Assembly: GCA_024280975.1 (NCBI GenBank)
Contig: JAMXLQ010000251.1
Span: 1 to 6,243 of the forward strand
Reading direction: 5' to 3'
DNA from: Methanosarcina sp.
GTDB lineage: Archaea > Halobacteriota > Methanosarcinia > Methanosarcinales > Methanosarcinaceae
DNA: 6,243 nt
Shown: positions 1 through 6,017 of the stretch, piece after piece
Position numbering within the stretch: the first letter of the stretch is position 1
Layout: each line of letters opens with the position of its first letter
Position numbers and translations under genes: made by a program
The notes under the pieces: model-generated
What the model was told of the DNA's origin: nothing
The model's database searches: none
The model's input: the letters and a program-made list of their open reading frames with translations, nothing else

Positions 1-788
1 TTGCCAAGATGAAAATGTCGAAATACATGAAGATAATTACAAACCATGAGGCCATGGAGGTTAGAAATGAAGATAACGGGCAGAAAACGGTCGTAGCAAA
101 GGAAAAAGATTCTGGGCAGGAGATCAAAATTACTGTGGACGAAATCCTTGTAGCAACAGGAAGAGTTCCAAATACCGATATTCTCCACCCCGAAAGAGCC
201 GGAATCAAAATTGATATTCAAGGCTGGATTCTGGTAAACGAGTATCTTGAGACCTCACAGCCGAATATTTGGGCATTTGGGGATGCAAACGGAAAATATT
301 TGTTAAAGCACGTAGGGAACTACGAGTCCGGAGTAGTTTTCCTTAATGCAATCCTGAAAGAAAAAGTAAAGGCAGACTACCACGCTGTGCCTCATGCCGT
401 TTTTTCTTATCCTGAAATTGCAAGTGTAGGCATGAGAGAACAGAAAGCCGTAGAAAAATACGGTGAGGAGAGAATTCTCATAGGCCTCAAGTTTTTTGAA
501 GATACTGCGAAAGGATCGGCTATGGAAATCAGGGATTATTTCGTAAAGGTGATCCTAGATGCGGAAGAAGGAAAAATTCTAGGAGCCCATATAATAGGCC
601 CACACGCCTCAGTCCTGATACATCAGATAATTCCTCTCATGTATACCGAGTCAAGAAGTCCTGAGCCAATCATGCAAGGTATGGATATCCACCCGTCTCT
701 CAGTGAGGTTGTAACCAAGGCCTTTTATTCGCGACTACCGCCTGAACACTATCATCATTTTCTTAAACATATCGGACTTGAGGACTGA
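1..788 (+). CDS. Dihydrolipoamide dehydrogenase-like flavin disulfide reductase, C-terminal part (5' end outside window)
   Basis: Class I pyridine nucleotide-disulfide oxidoreductase; the family uses FAD and NAD(P)H to reduce a disulfide substrate in the cytoplasm. The reading frame is already open at base 1, so the ATG at 9 is only the first internal Met. About 200 residues, including the FAD-binding N terminus and the redox CxxxxC, lie off the left edge (full members run about 450-475 aa). Counting from the Met at 9, ATGRVPN (49-55) is the end of the NAD domain, IWAFGDANG (87-95) is the second FAD-binding motif with Asp92, and the dimerisation domain follows from about 125. HPSLSE (228-233) carries the His-Glu pair that acts as the catalytic base at the partner subunit. 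The visible part has no cysteine and ends in a His-rich tail, so the C-terminal Cys pair of true mercuric reductases is absent. The family call is firm. The substrate is unknown: methanogens usually lack 2-oxoacid dehydrogenase complexes, so a classical lipoamide role is doubtful. Confidence 0.9.
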   Translation, partial: AKMKMSKYMKIITNHEAMEVRNEDNGQKTVVAKEKDSGQEIKITVDEILVATGRVPNTDILHPERAGIKIDIQGWILVNEYLETSQPNIWAFGDANGKYLLKHVGNYESGVVFLNAILKEKVKADYHAVPHAVFSYPEIASVGMREQKAVEKYGEERILIGLKFFEDTAKGSAMEIRDYFVKVILDAEEGKILGAHIIGPHASVLIHQIIPLMYTESRSPEPIMQGMDIHPSLSEVVTKAFYSRLPPEHYHHFLKHIGLED

Positions 789-824
789 AAAATCTCAACA
801 CTTTCTTCTTTCGCACCTATTTTT

Positions 825-840
825 GAGGCTCTGTAGAAAT
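825..840 (+). repeat. Putative left terminus of the decayed insertion sequence
   Basis: The sequence GAGGCTCTGTAGAAAT resembles an insertion-sequence end. It lies about 130 bases upstream of where transposase-like coding begins, the expected place for a left terminal inverted repeat. I found no matching inverted copy on the right side near 1690-1760, so the assignment rests on position and general appearance only. It also lies just beyond the T-rich stretch after the reductase stop codon. Confidence 0.3.
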
Positions 841-957
841 CCTAAATTGTTAAGTTATTATAATTATCCCGTAAATAAAGTGCTCCTCCCACTTTCTACC
901 ACAAAAACGTAGAGAAACAGAAATAAGTAAACGTGAGCAAAAAATAGCAATAGTATT

Positions 958-1705
958 TAATTTCTTGAAATTAGTCTGAAGACTGTTCAGTCTTCTAGAT
1001 TGAATCTTTATTCATGTAAGTTCTCAAAACGAAATTAAACTCGTTATCAACATTTTGTTCTTCCCTTATTCAAGTAAAAAATTAGAACAGATTCTTGTGG
1101 AATTATTGAGCTAGTTGATTTAATGAATAAAGTAAAAGAGGTACTTGATCAAGACCAAGTGACGCACTTTACTACTCTTCAGAAATTCGTTTCAAGAATG
1201 TCCTCTTCTTTCTTTAACTTAGTTTTATCAAGAAACCTTGAAAATGTTTTACTCAGGGAGAGAAAAGATAGCAATAAACCCTATTGATGCAACAGGATCT
1301 ACAAATTCTTATTCAGGCAACTATTATTCTCAGAGAACAGAAAAACAACGAAAAAGTTTTCTTAAAACTCTAATTTCAATCAATAAGAAAAAAGTAATTA
1401 TTGGCTTTAAAACAAGTAAAAAACTGATTACGAAATAAAACACTCAAATGCTTTGATAAATAAGTTCAAAGAGAAAGAAAAGCAAAATCTATGATGGATA
1501 GAGAATATGATCCAGAAAAGTTCTGTCCCTTTATTAGAAAAGAAATAAAAGCTAATTCAATAATTCCAGTTAAAAAGGAAAAGAACTATAATAATTTGAG
1601 AATACAGACAGCAGTTGTATAAAAACTTCGGCAAAAAATATGTAATGGAAGAAACGCTGTTGAAGCAATATTTTCAGTAATAAAAATAAATTCGTCAGTT
1701 CATTA
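958..1705 (+). pseudogene. Degenerate IS5-like DDE transposase remnant
   Basis: A broken transposase in the style of Methanosarcina IS5-group elements. Frame 1 from about 961 to 1237 reads FLEISLKTVQSSRLNLYSCK and later IIELVDLMNKVKEVLDQD and THFTTLQKFVSRMSSSFF, interrupted by TAA codons at 1036 and 1075. A frameshift near 1238 moves coding to frame 2 (1238-1438), which contains INPIDATGSTNSYSGNYYSQ and KSFLKTLISINKKKVIIGFK. After the stop at 1436 a second shift moves it to frame 3, which contains MMDREYDPEKF and KEIKANSIIPVKK. A TAA at 1620 follows, then NGRNAVEAIFSVIK. The likely catalytic residues survive: Asp at 1286-1288 (IDATG), Asp at 1497-1499 (MDREYD) and Glu at 1662-1664 (VEAIFS). 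The expected C-terminal 40 or so residues and a right terminus are not recognisable. At least three in-frame stops and two frameshifts make it non-functional. The family is recognised from memory, and the precise IS name is not known. Confidence 0.85.
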
Positions 1706-1718
1706 TGTTCTTACCTAC

Positions 1719-1730
1719 TTTTATAAATAA
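1719..1730 (+). promoter_or_regulatory. Probable TATA box of rnhB
   Basis: TTTTATAAATAA fits an archaeal TATA box. Its centre near 1725 predicts transcription start around 1750, giving a leader of about 18 bases that still contains the AGGAGG at 1755-1760. The box lies directly at the end of the decayed transposase, whose third frame runs into it, so the element inserted immediately upstream of, or brought along, this promoter. Confidence 0.55.
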
Positions 1731-1754
1731 TAAAAAGCTCTCTTCTTCCAAATC

Positions 1755-1760
1755 AGGAGG
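1755..1760 (+). promoter_or_regulatory. Shine-Dalgarno site setting the rnhB start
   Basis: A perfect AGGAGG lies 7 bases before the ATG at 1768 (10 before the ATG at 1771). It argues against the in-frame ATG at 1705, which sits upstream of the TATA box in transposase debris. Confidence 0.8.
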
Positions 1761-1767
1761 TAGCCAG

Positions 1768-2439
1768 ATGATGATCGCAGGAATAGACGAAGCCGGAAAA
1801 GGTCCTGTAATTGGGCCCATGTGCATAGGAGGCGTAAAAATTGAAGAGTCCAGAGCCCATATCCTCAAAATACTCGGAGTTGCGGATTCCAAAAAATTAA
1901 CGCCGAAAAAGCGAGAGCAGCTTGCAGCCCAGATTAAAAAGCATGCAGACGGCTTTTTTATTCTTGAGGTCAGCCCTTCTCAGATTGACGAACTCCGAAA
2001 GATCATGACAATGAATGAGATCATGGTTGTTTGTTTTTCAAAAGTCCTTGAACAGCTGAAACCGGATCTGGTGTATGCTGATGCCGCTGATGTCAAAGCC
2101 GAACGTTTTGCATACAATCTCCGCAGGCAATATGCAAAAACCAGTCCTGCCCATGCAAAAGAAATCGAGATAATTTCTATGCATCAGGCCGACGCTGTTT
2201 ATCCCGTGGTCTCGGCAGCCTCAATTATTGCAAAGGTGCGTAGGGATGAGCTTATCGAGGAGCTCAAGAAAGAATGGGGCCTCGACTTTGGCAGCGGTTA
2301 TCCCTCAGACCCGAAGACGAAAGAATTCCTGTTGAACTGGGGAAAAGAGCATTCAGGAGAGTTCCCTGAAATAGTCAGGCAGTCCTGGCAGACTGTAGAA
2401 AATATCAGGGAAGAGCTGAAAAAATCCGAACTGATATAA
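1768..2439 (+). CDS. rnhB: Ribonuclease HII
   Basis: Cytoplasmic endonuclease that cuts the RNA strand of RNA-DNA hybrids and incises at ribonucleotides embedded in DNA, using divalent metal. The start at 1768 is chosen from the AGGAGG seven bases upstream and gives 223 aa, normal for the archaeal enzyme; the frame stays open back to 1705 but that part is transposon debris. GIDEAGKGPVIGP (5-17) supplies Asp7 and Glu8, with Lys11 where many members have Arg. VYADAADVKAERFA (102-115) supplies Asp105. HQADAVYPVVSAASIIAKV (139-157) supplies Asp142. GSGYPSDP (175-182) contains the conserved Tyr, and RQSW (204-207) is also typical. The spacing D7-E8-D105 equals that of well-studied thermococcal RNase HII. 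No clear C-terminal PCNA-binding motif is visible. It stands alone, between the transposase remnant and a convergent gene. Confidence 0.96.
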   Translation: MMIAGIDEAGKGPVIGPMCIGGVKIEESRAHILKILGVADSKKLTPKKREQLAAQIKKHADGFFILEVSPSQIDELRKIMTMNEIMVVCFSKVLEQLKPDLVYADAADVKAERFAYNLRRQYAKTSPAHAKEIEIISMHQADAVYPVVSAASIIAKVRRDELIEELKKEWGLDFGSGYPSDPKTKEFLLNWGKEHSGEFPEIVRQSWQTVENIREELKKSELI

Positions 2440-2618
2440 ACAGTCGGGAAACTACAAAAGAAGAACTGAAAAATAGAAAGATTACAGAAAGTGTTTTGAA
2501 AAGGGATATATTTATAGATAGAATGACATTAAAATTATATTTAAAGAATTATCATAAGAAAATAACATTAAAAAGAAAATGATCTAAAAGATGTTAAAAA
2601 GAAAAAAAGTCGTTTTTA

Positions 2619-2648
2619 AGATCTTACTAGTAAAAGTTTAGTAGATCT
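2619..2648 (-). terminator. Hairpin plus T-tracts, likely terminator for the beta-helix gene
   Basis: Arms AGATCTTACTA (2619-2629) and TAGTAGATCT (2639-2648) pair with one bulged base around a 9-base loop. Read leftward, the hairpin comes 51 bases after the beta-helix gene stop and is followed by T-rich DNA, including seven Ts at 2602-2608. That fits archaeal termination at T-tracts. On the plus strand a TTTTT at 2613-2617 could stop rnhB transcripts. Within the same convergent gap, TTAAAAAGAAAA occurs twice (2568-2579 and 2594-2605). The rest of 2440-2698 shows no gene. Confidence 0.45.
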
Positions 2649-2698
2649 CTTCATTGAATTACCAATTAAGACATTCAAGTGTTATTCTCACTTATATT

Positions 2699-3721
2699 TC
2701 ATTGATTCCCGGAAACGTTATTTGCCAGAGGCATGTAATCTATGCTTCCGGTTGTCTGGTTAACAACATAAGGAGTGTCACCTATACCATTTCCGTCAGC
2801 ATCTGTTCCATTATAATCTTTCCACTTATTGCCTGCTGAACTGCTGTTCCAGGAATTTATTCCTTCGTCCACGGCATTCATGAAGTTGAAGAGCTTATTG
2901 AAGTAAATCATATTACTGGTAGATCCTTTAAGGTACATTCCAAGACCATTCATGTACAGGCTGTTATTAGTCAGAGTATTAGAGTCTGCCATATTCTCGA
3001 GGATTACTCCATTAGTGTTTCTTGATATAGAGTTGTACCCAAGCATGTTAGTTCTTGAAGTGTCCAGGAGGATTCCTATCTCATTTGATTCTGCGGTATT
3101 ATTCATGAGGGTATTGTTAGTAGAATTCTCAAGCAGGATCCCCTCATCATTTGTCTCTACCAGATTGTTTGACAGTTTGTTTTCGTTTGATCTTGAAAGA
3201 ACAATTCCGATAGATCCAAGACATATCTGATTGTTGTCAAGGAAGTTGCCTTGAGAATTATTGAGGCCAATGCCCACATCGTTCAGTATAAGAGTATTGT
3301 TATTTAGTGAACAGTTTTGCACGCCTTCAAGGTAAAGCCCGACTTCCTGGTACGTGTCCATTCCTGAAGGCCCTCCTACAATATGGAAACCGGCTATTTT
3401 CACGTTATTTGACCTGATGCTGAAGACGTCATTTGTCGGAACTATGCCTATTACATAGGTACGGTTTGTCTTGTTTCCCGAAAGATCGGTTTTCGAGATA
3501 ATTGCAATTTCTTTATTCACGTTTACATTTTCTATGTATATACCAGGGCTTACAACAATTGTATCCCCATTCTGCGCATTATTGACAGCTTCTTGAATCG
3601 AAGTATAGTTTCCTTCCCCACTAGTGCCGACAGTAAGAACTGCAGCACTTGCCTGAGTAGCTGTTGCCCCTAGCACAAGAAGAAAGACTATGCAAATACC
3701 TTGGATTGAGTTTCCTTTCAT
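2699..3721 (-). CDS. Secreted NosD/CASH-type parallel beta-helix repeat protein
   Basis: Predicted exported surface or extracellular protein of 340 aa. Residues 1-27 are a signal peptide (hydrophobic core about 8-21, likely cut after ATQASAA). VGTSGEGNYTSIQEAVNNA (31-49) is the typical opening of NosD-like right-handed beta-helices, followed by GDTIVVSPGIY. Residues about 141-275 form roughly six turns of 22-24 aa with a recurring N-N-x-L then G-I-x-L pattern. The C terminus has the common cap GNKWKDYNGTDADGNGIGD, followed by TPY and DYMPL; its D302, D307, D309, N311 and D315 could bind calcium. The protein is very Asn-rich, with about a dozen N-x-S/T sequons that could be glycosylated outside the cell. 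There is no C-terminal anchor, S-layer or PGF-CTERM segment, so it may be released or held non-covalently. The ATG is supported by AGGGGAG nine bases upstream. The fold is confident, but the ligand is unknown: the family includes carbohydrate-active proteins and NosD itself, a copper-site maturation protein, and no nos genes are present here. Confidence 0.9.
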   Translation of the reverse strand: MKGNSIQGICIVFLLVLGATATQASAAVLTVGTSGEGNYTSIQEAVNNAQNGDTIVVSPGIYIENVNVNKEIAIISKTDLSGNKTNRTYVIGIVPTNDVFSIRSNNVKIAGFHIVGGPSGMDTYQEVGLYLEGVQNCSLNNNTLILNDVGIGLNNSQGNFLDNNQICLGSIGIVLSRSNENKLSNNLVETNDEGILLENSTNNTLMNNTAESNEIGILLDTSRTNMLGYNSISRNTNGVILENMADSNTLTNNSLYMNGLGMYLKGSTSNMIYFNKLFNFMNAVDEGINSWNSSSAGNKWKDYNGTDADGNGIGDTPYVVNQTTGSIDYMPLANNVSGNQ

Positions 3722-3730
3722 GAACTAATA

Positions 3731-3737
3731 CTCCCCT
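3731..3737 (-). promoter_or_regulatory. Shine-Dalgarno site of the beta-helix protein gene
   Basis: On the minus strand AGGGGAG lies 9 bases upstream of the ATG at 3721, supporting that start. Confidence 0.65.
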
Positions 3738-3773
3738 AAATTCTAAATTATATAGACAGAAAGACAGATATTG

Positions 3774-3781
3774 TTTTTATA
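3774..3781 (-). promoter_or_regulatory. Candidate TATA box of the beta-helix protein gene
   Basis: The minus strand reads TATAAAAA here. Transcription about 25 bases downstream would start near 3752, giving a leader of roughly 30 bases that includes the Shine-Dalgarno. A second TATA-like site, TATATAAT at 3747-3754, is closer but would start transcription after the Shine-Dalgarno, so it is less likely to be the main promoter. Confidence 0.35.
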
Positions 3782-3838
3782 ATAACTCGTATGAATAATA
3801 ATCTGAGATAATAAAAAGATTTTGAAATATATTTTCTG

Positions 3839-3862
3839 AAAAATAAGCCTGAACTTATTTTT
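3839..3862. repeat. Perfect 9-bp inverted repeat (hairpin) upstream of the beta-helix gene
   Basis: AAAAATAAG (3839-3847) and CTTATTTTT (3854-3862) are exact inverse complements around the 6-base loop CCTGAA. Because the arms end in A5 and T5, either strand would give a hairpin ending in Ts. It could end leftward transcription from the flippase gene before the beta-helix promoter, or be a regulatory site. No function is demonstrated. Confidence 0.4.
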
Positions 3863-4188
3863 ATCTGTATTTTCAATAGATCCACTTGATGTTGGAAATC
3901 TCATACCGTATCAAAAATCTGAATTCTGAAGTCCAGCATGATTGTCTCAGGAAAAAATAGAGGTAATGGAAAGAAACCATAGATAGATAAAGAATAATTT
4001 ATAAAATTGTCAGATATAAATTGCAGGGCCTAGAAGTAATACGATTACTAAAAAAATAATAAAGGTTACTAAGAAGTAAAAATAGACCGAAAGGATAAAC
4101 TAGAAAAAGGGTTGTTTGCATCGCTATAATAGTTCTATATTAAGTGTCTTAGCAAAGCATTTACAGAATATTTAATTTGACCAACTTT
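3863..4188. other. Intergenic stretch with no supported gene
   Basis: This is the bulk of the 486-base gap between two leftward genes. It is AT-rich, with stops in all frames. The longest open piece noted is a 35-codon minus-strand run at 3873-3980 without a ribosome binding site. Small structures include AGTAAT-ACG-ATTACT (4035-4049) followed by seven As. I see no tRNA, CRISPR or transposase similarity. Confidence 0.6.
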
Positions 4189-4206
4189 TTGCAATCTCAG
4201 TTGCAA
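4189..4206. repeat. Short hairpin directly after the flippase stop codon
   Basis: Two copies of the self-complementary TTGCAA (4189-4194 and 4201-4206) flank TCTCAG, starting one base past the minus-strand stop at 4208. On the minus strand the following bases are AAAAAG rather than Ts, so it does not look like a classical terminator; it could protect the transcript end or be chance. Confidence 0.3.
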
Positions 4207-4207
4207 G

Positions 4208-5188
4208 TCAGCGCAATTTTTCTTTTTTAGCTTTTTCCCATATCTTGAATCCTCCATAATAAGATAGGTATAAGAATCCTATTATGCTGCTGATCCCATA
4301 AGAAATAAAACGCTCCAGTAAAACGAAACTGCTTGCAGATGCGATGGATAGGCCAAAATACAGAAGCAAAGAGATCAGACCTCCCTCAATTATTCCAAGA
4401 CCTCCGGGGGTTAATGGTAGGGCCCCGAGCAGGAAGGACAGAATTGAAACTGTTAGAATCAAGTTTAAAGAGAGGTCGATATTCAGAGCTAATGCGACTG
4501 ATTTGAGACGTAGGATATCAAGGATCCAGACCGCACCAGATAAGAGAAGAACAGGAAGAAATGACTTCTTGAATTGATTCCAGTTTTGCTGCACAATTTT
4601 TAAGAGGGAAATAAATTTTGCTCGAAAAAACCATATTGCTACTCCTGCTACTGTGAAGACTAAGAAAATTAGATGGATTGATTTCAACGTTAAGCTATGG
4701 GGCAGAAATCTAAGCTCTAAAGAGGGAAATGAGTATAGAATATAAATTGATAAGAAAGCAACAGGAATTGCTTCGACCAATCTTTCGAAGAAGATTGTTT
4801 TGAAAGCATTAGTATAGCTTATCCCAAAAAGTTTATTGGCCCAAAGTATTCTGAAGGATTCTCCTCCAGCCATATTTCCTCCTGGAGTGACATTGTTTAT
4901 GAATACTGCTCCGAAATAAATAGGAACAAGGCTTGTAGCTTTTAGATCATAACCAATACAGGAAATAACCTGCTGCCAGCGGACTGAAAATAAGTACACA
5001 CTCAGCAGATATATTGAAATCGCTAGAAAAACGTAACGTAGCCTTGTTTCCCTGAGCGTTCTCAATATTTCTGCCAGTATAGGTGCGATATCAATCCAGT
5101 AATTACGAACTAGAAACACCCCTGCTGCGAGAAGTAAAAGGGCCACGGTAGTTTTTGCCAAAACTCCCATTTTCAAAATTTGGGACAT
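4208..5188 (-). CDS. Flippase-like integral membrane protein (UPF0104 / LPG synthase TM family)
   Basis: Polytopic membrane protein of the family that includes the membrane half of bacterial MprF (lysyl-phosphatidylglycerol synthase/flippase) and archaeal AglD-type proteins, thought to move or handle lipid-linked groups. With the start at 5188 it has 326 aa and about eight membrane segments (roughly 10-27, 52-70, 138-154, 170-188, 211-234, 242-260, 265-282, 285-310). Two family signatures are present: NNVTPGGNMAGGESFR (98-113) and LPLTPGGLGIIEGG (257-270). The cytoplasmic tail is basic (KIWEKAKKEKLR). The open frame begins at an ATG at 5242, which would overlap the upstream DedA gene by 35 bases. 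I prefer the ATG at 5188 because it lies 19 bases after the DedA stop and has AAGG eight bases ahead. It is probably cotranscribed with, and translationally linked to, dedA. There is no catalytic domain, so lysyl transfer is not implied; the substrate is unknown. Confidence 0.88.
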   Translation of the reverse strand: MSQILKMGVLAKTTVALLLLAAGVFLVRNYWIDIAPILAEILRTLRETRLRYVFLAISIYLLSVYLFSVRWQQVISCIGYDLKATSLVPIYFGAVFINNVTPGGNMAGGESFRILWANKLFGISYTNAFKTIFFERLVEAIPVAFLSIYILYSFPSLELRFLPHSLTLKSIHLIFLVFTVAGVAIWFFRAKFISLLKIVQQNWNQFKKSFLPVLLLSGAVWILDILRLKSVALALNIDLSLNLILTVSILSFLLGALPLTPGGLGIIEGGLISLLLYFGLSIASASSFVLLERFISYGISSIIGFLYLSYYGGFKIWEKAKKEKLR

Positions 5189-5207
5189 ACGCCAAGCCTT
5201 CACTTCG

Positions 5208-5855
5208 TCATGCGCTTTTTGGATCACGTTTGCTTTGAACATATGCGATAATGCCTGGAAGTAACGAAACCAGAATTACTCCAAGTATTACAAGGCTGAA
5301 GTTATCTTTTACAACTGGCAAGTTTCCGAAAAAGTATCCTCCAAAAAAGAATGATATTACCCACGTAATTCCTCCAATGACATTGTAGCTAATGAATGTC
5401 GAATAGGGCATTGTTCCAATTCCTGCTACAAACGGTGCAAAAGTACGGATAATAGGGACAAAGCGGGCTATAATTATTGTTTTTGCCCCATACTTTTCAA
5501 AGAATTCATGTGTACGATCAAGATGTTCCTGCTTAATAAATCGTATATTTTCACGACTTGCTGCTCTATCTCTTAATAAATGACCTATTTGATAATTGAC
5601 AGTATCTCCTGCAATGGCTGCAAGACAAAGAACAATTAACATAGTAAATAAGTCGAATGAACCACTAGCAGCCAGAGCTCCAGTTGCAAAAATAAGAGAA
5701 TCACCTGGTAAGAAAGGAGTTACCACCAGACCTGTTTCACAAAAAACAATACCAAATAACAGCAAATACGTTACTATTCCATACTCGTTTGTTACTGCAC
5801 TTAAGTGAGTGTCAAGATGCAAAAATAAATCTATAAGATAATTTGGATCTACCAT
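5208..5855 (-). CDS. DedA family (SNARE-associated/VTT domain) membrane protein
   Basis: Integral membrane protein of 215 aa, typical of the family. Bacterial relatives include the E. coli DedA proteins YqjA and YghB and the UptA-type transporters that return undecaprenyl phosphate across the membrane; they affect proton-motive force and envelope integrity. Visible motifs: a first hydrophobic region (about 26-46) running into FCETGLVVTPFLPGDSLIFA (38-57), GDTVNYQIG (83-91), and FEKYGAKTIIIARFVPIIRT (119-138) followed by PFVAGIGTMPY, with an N-x-x-G-G-x-x-W segment at 158-165. Glu40, Asp52, Arg131 and Arg137 sit one position from the four charged residues known to be essential in E. coli YqjA/YghB (E39, D51, R130, R136), suggesting a working transporter. 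The C-terminal helix (about 186-205) ends in a short basic tail. It is the first gene of a leftward pair with the flippase-like gene. The archaeal substrate, perhaps a polyprenyl phosphate, is inference. Confidence 0.94.
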   Translation of the reverse strand: MVDPNYLIDLFLHLDTHLSAVTNEYGIVTYLLLFGIVFCETGLVVTPFLPGDSLIFATGALAASGSFDLFTMLIVLCLAAIAGDTVNYQIGHLLRDRAASRENIRFIKQEHLDRTHEFFEKYGAKTIIIARFVPIIRTFAPFVAGIGTMPYSTFISYNVIGGITWVISFFFGGYFFGNLPVVKDNFSLVILGVILVSLLPGIIAYVQSKRDPKSA

Positions 5856-5879
5856 ATGAGCACTTCAATAAAATCTGTA

Positions 5880-5890
5880 TTATTTATATT
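5880..5890 (-). promoter_or_regulatory. Candidate TATA box of the dedA-flippase unit
   Basis: The minus strand reads AATATAAATAA, centred about 30 bases before the ATG at 5855. Start of transcription would fall at about 5858-5863, giving a very short leader or nearly leaderless mRNA. Only a weak GAAGTG (5861-5866) precedes the ATG, consistent with that. Confidence 0.45.
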
Positions 5891-5962
5891 ATCGGCTGAA
5901 AAATTTTACCTTTTCGATTTTTCTTTTCTCAGGATATAAGGTTTTAAACTTATGAACTACAT

Positions 5963-5990
5963 TCAAAAATGAAGAATTTTTCATTTTTGA
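5963..5990. repeat. Perfect 11-bp inverted repeat upstream of dedA
   Basis: TCAAAAATGAA (5963-5973) and TTCATTTTTGA (5980-5990) are exact inverse complements around the 6-base loop GAATTT. The structure could be a bidirectional terminator for a gene to the right or a symmetric protein-binding site about 75 bases upstream of the dedA TATA box. Confidence 0.5.
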
Positions 5991-6017
5991 GCTTTTGGGA
6001 AATAACTTAAGAATCGC

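Noticed and set aside
978..995. GAAGACTG-TT-CAGTCTTC inverted repeat
   Set aside because: It falls inside the transposase remnant, encoding part of its LKTVQSSRL segment. The symmetry is better explained as coding sequence than as a separate site.
1705..1767. N-terminal extension of RNase HII from the ATG at 1705
   Set aside because: The extension is not RNase HII-like, lies across the TATA box and transposase tail, and is bypassed by a strong AGGAGG before the ATG at 1768.
2952..3230. Plus-strand open frame opposite the beta-helix gene
   Set aside because: It is a shadow of the repetitive minus-strand coding region, where regular codon patterns keep the opposite frame open. No start signal or family match is visible.
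3873..3980. 35-codon minus-strand open frame (MVSFHYLYFF...)
   Set aside because: Short, with no ribosome binding site and no recognisable family; such runs are expected by chance in a gap of this size.
5889..5984. 31-codon minus-strand open frame (MKNSSFLNVV...)
   Set aside because: No ribosome binding site, the start lies inside the 11-bp inverted repeat, and the stop lies in the likely dedA TATA box. It looks like chance.
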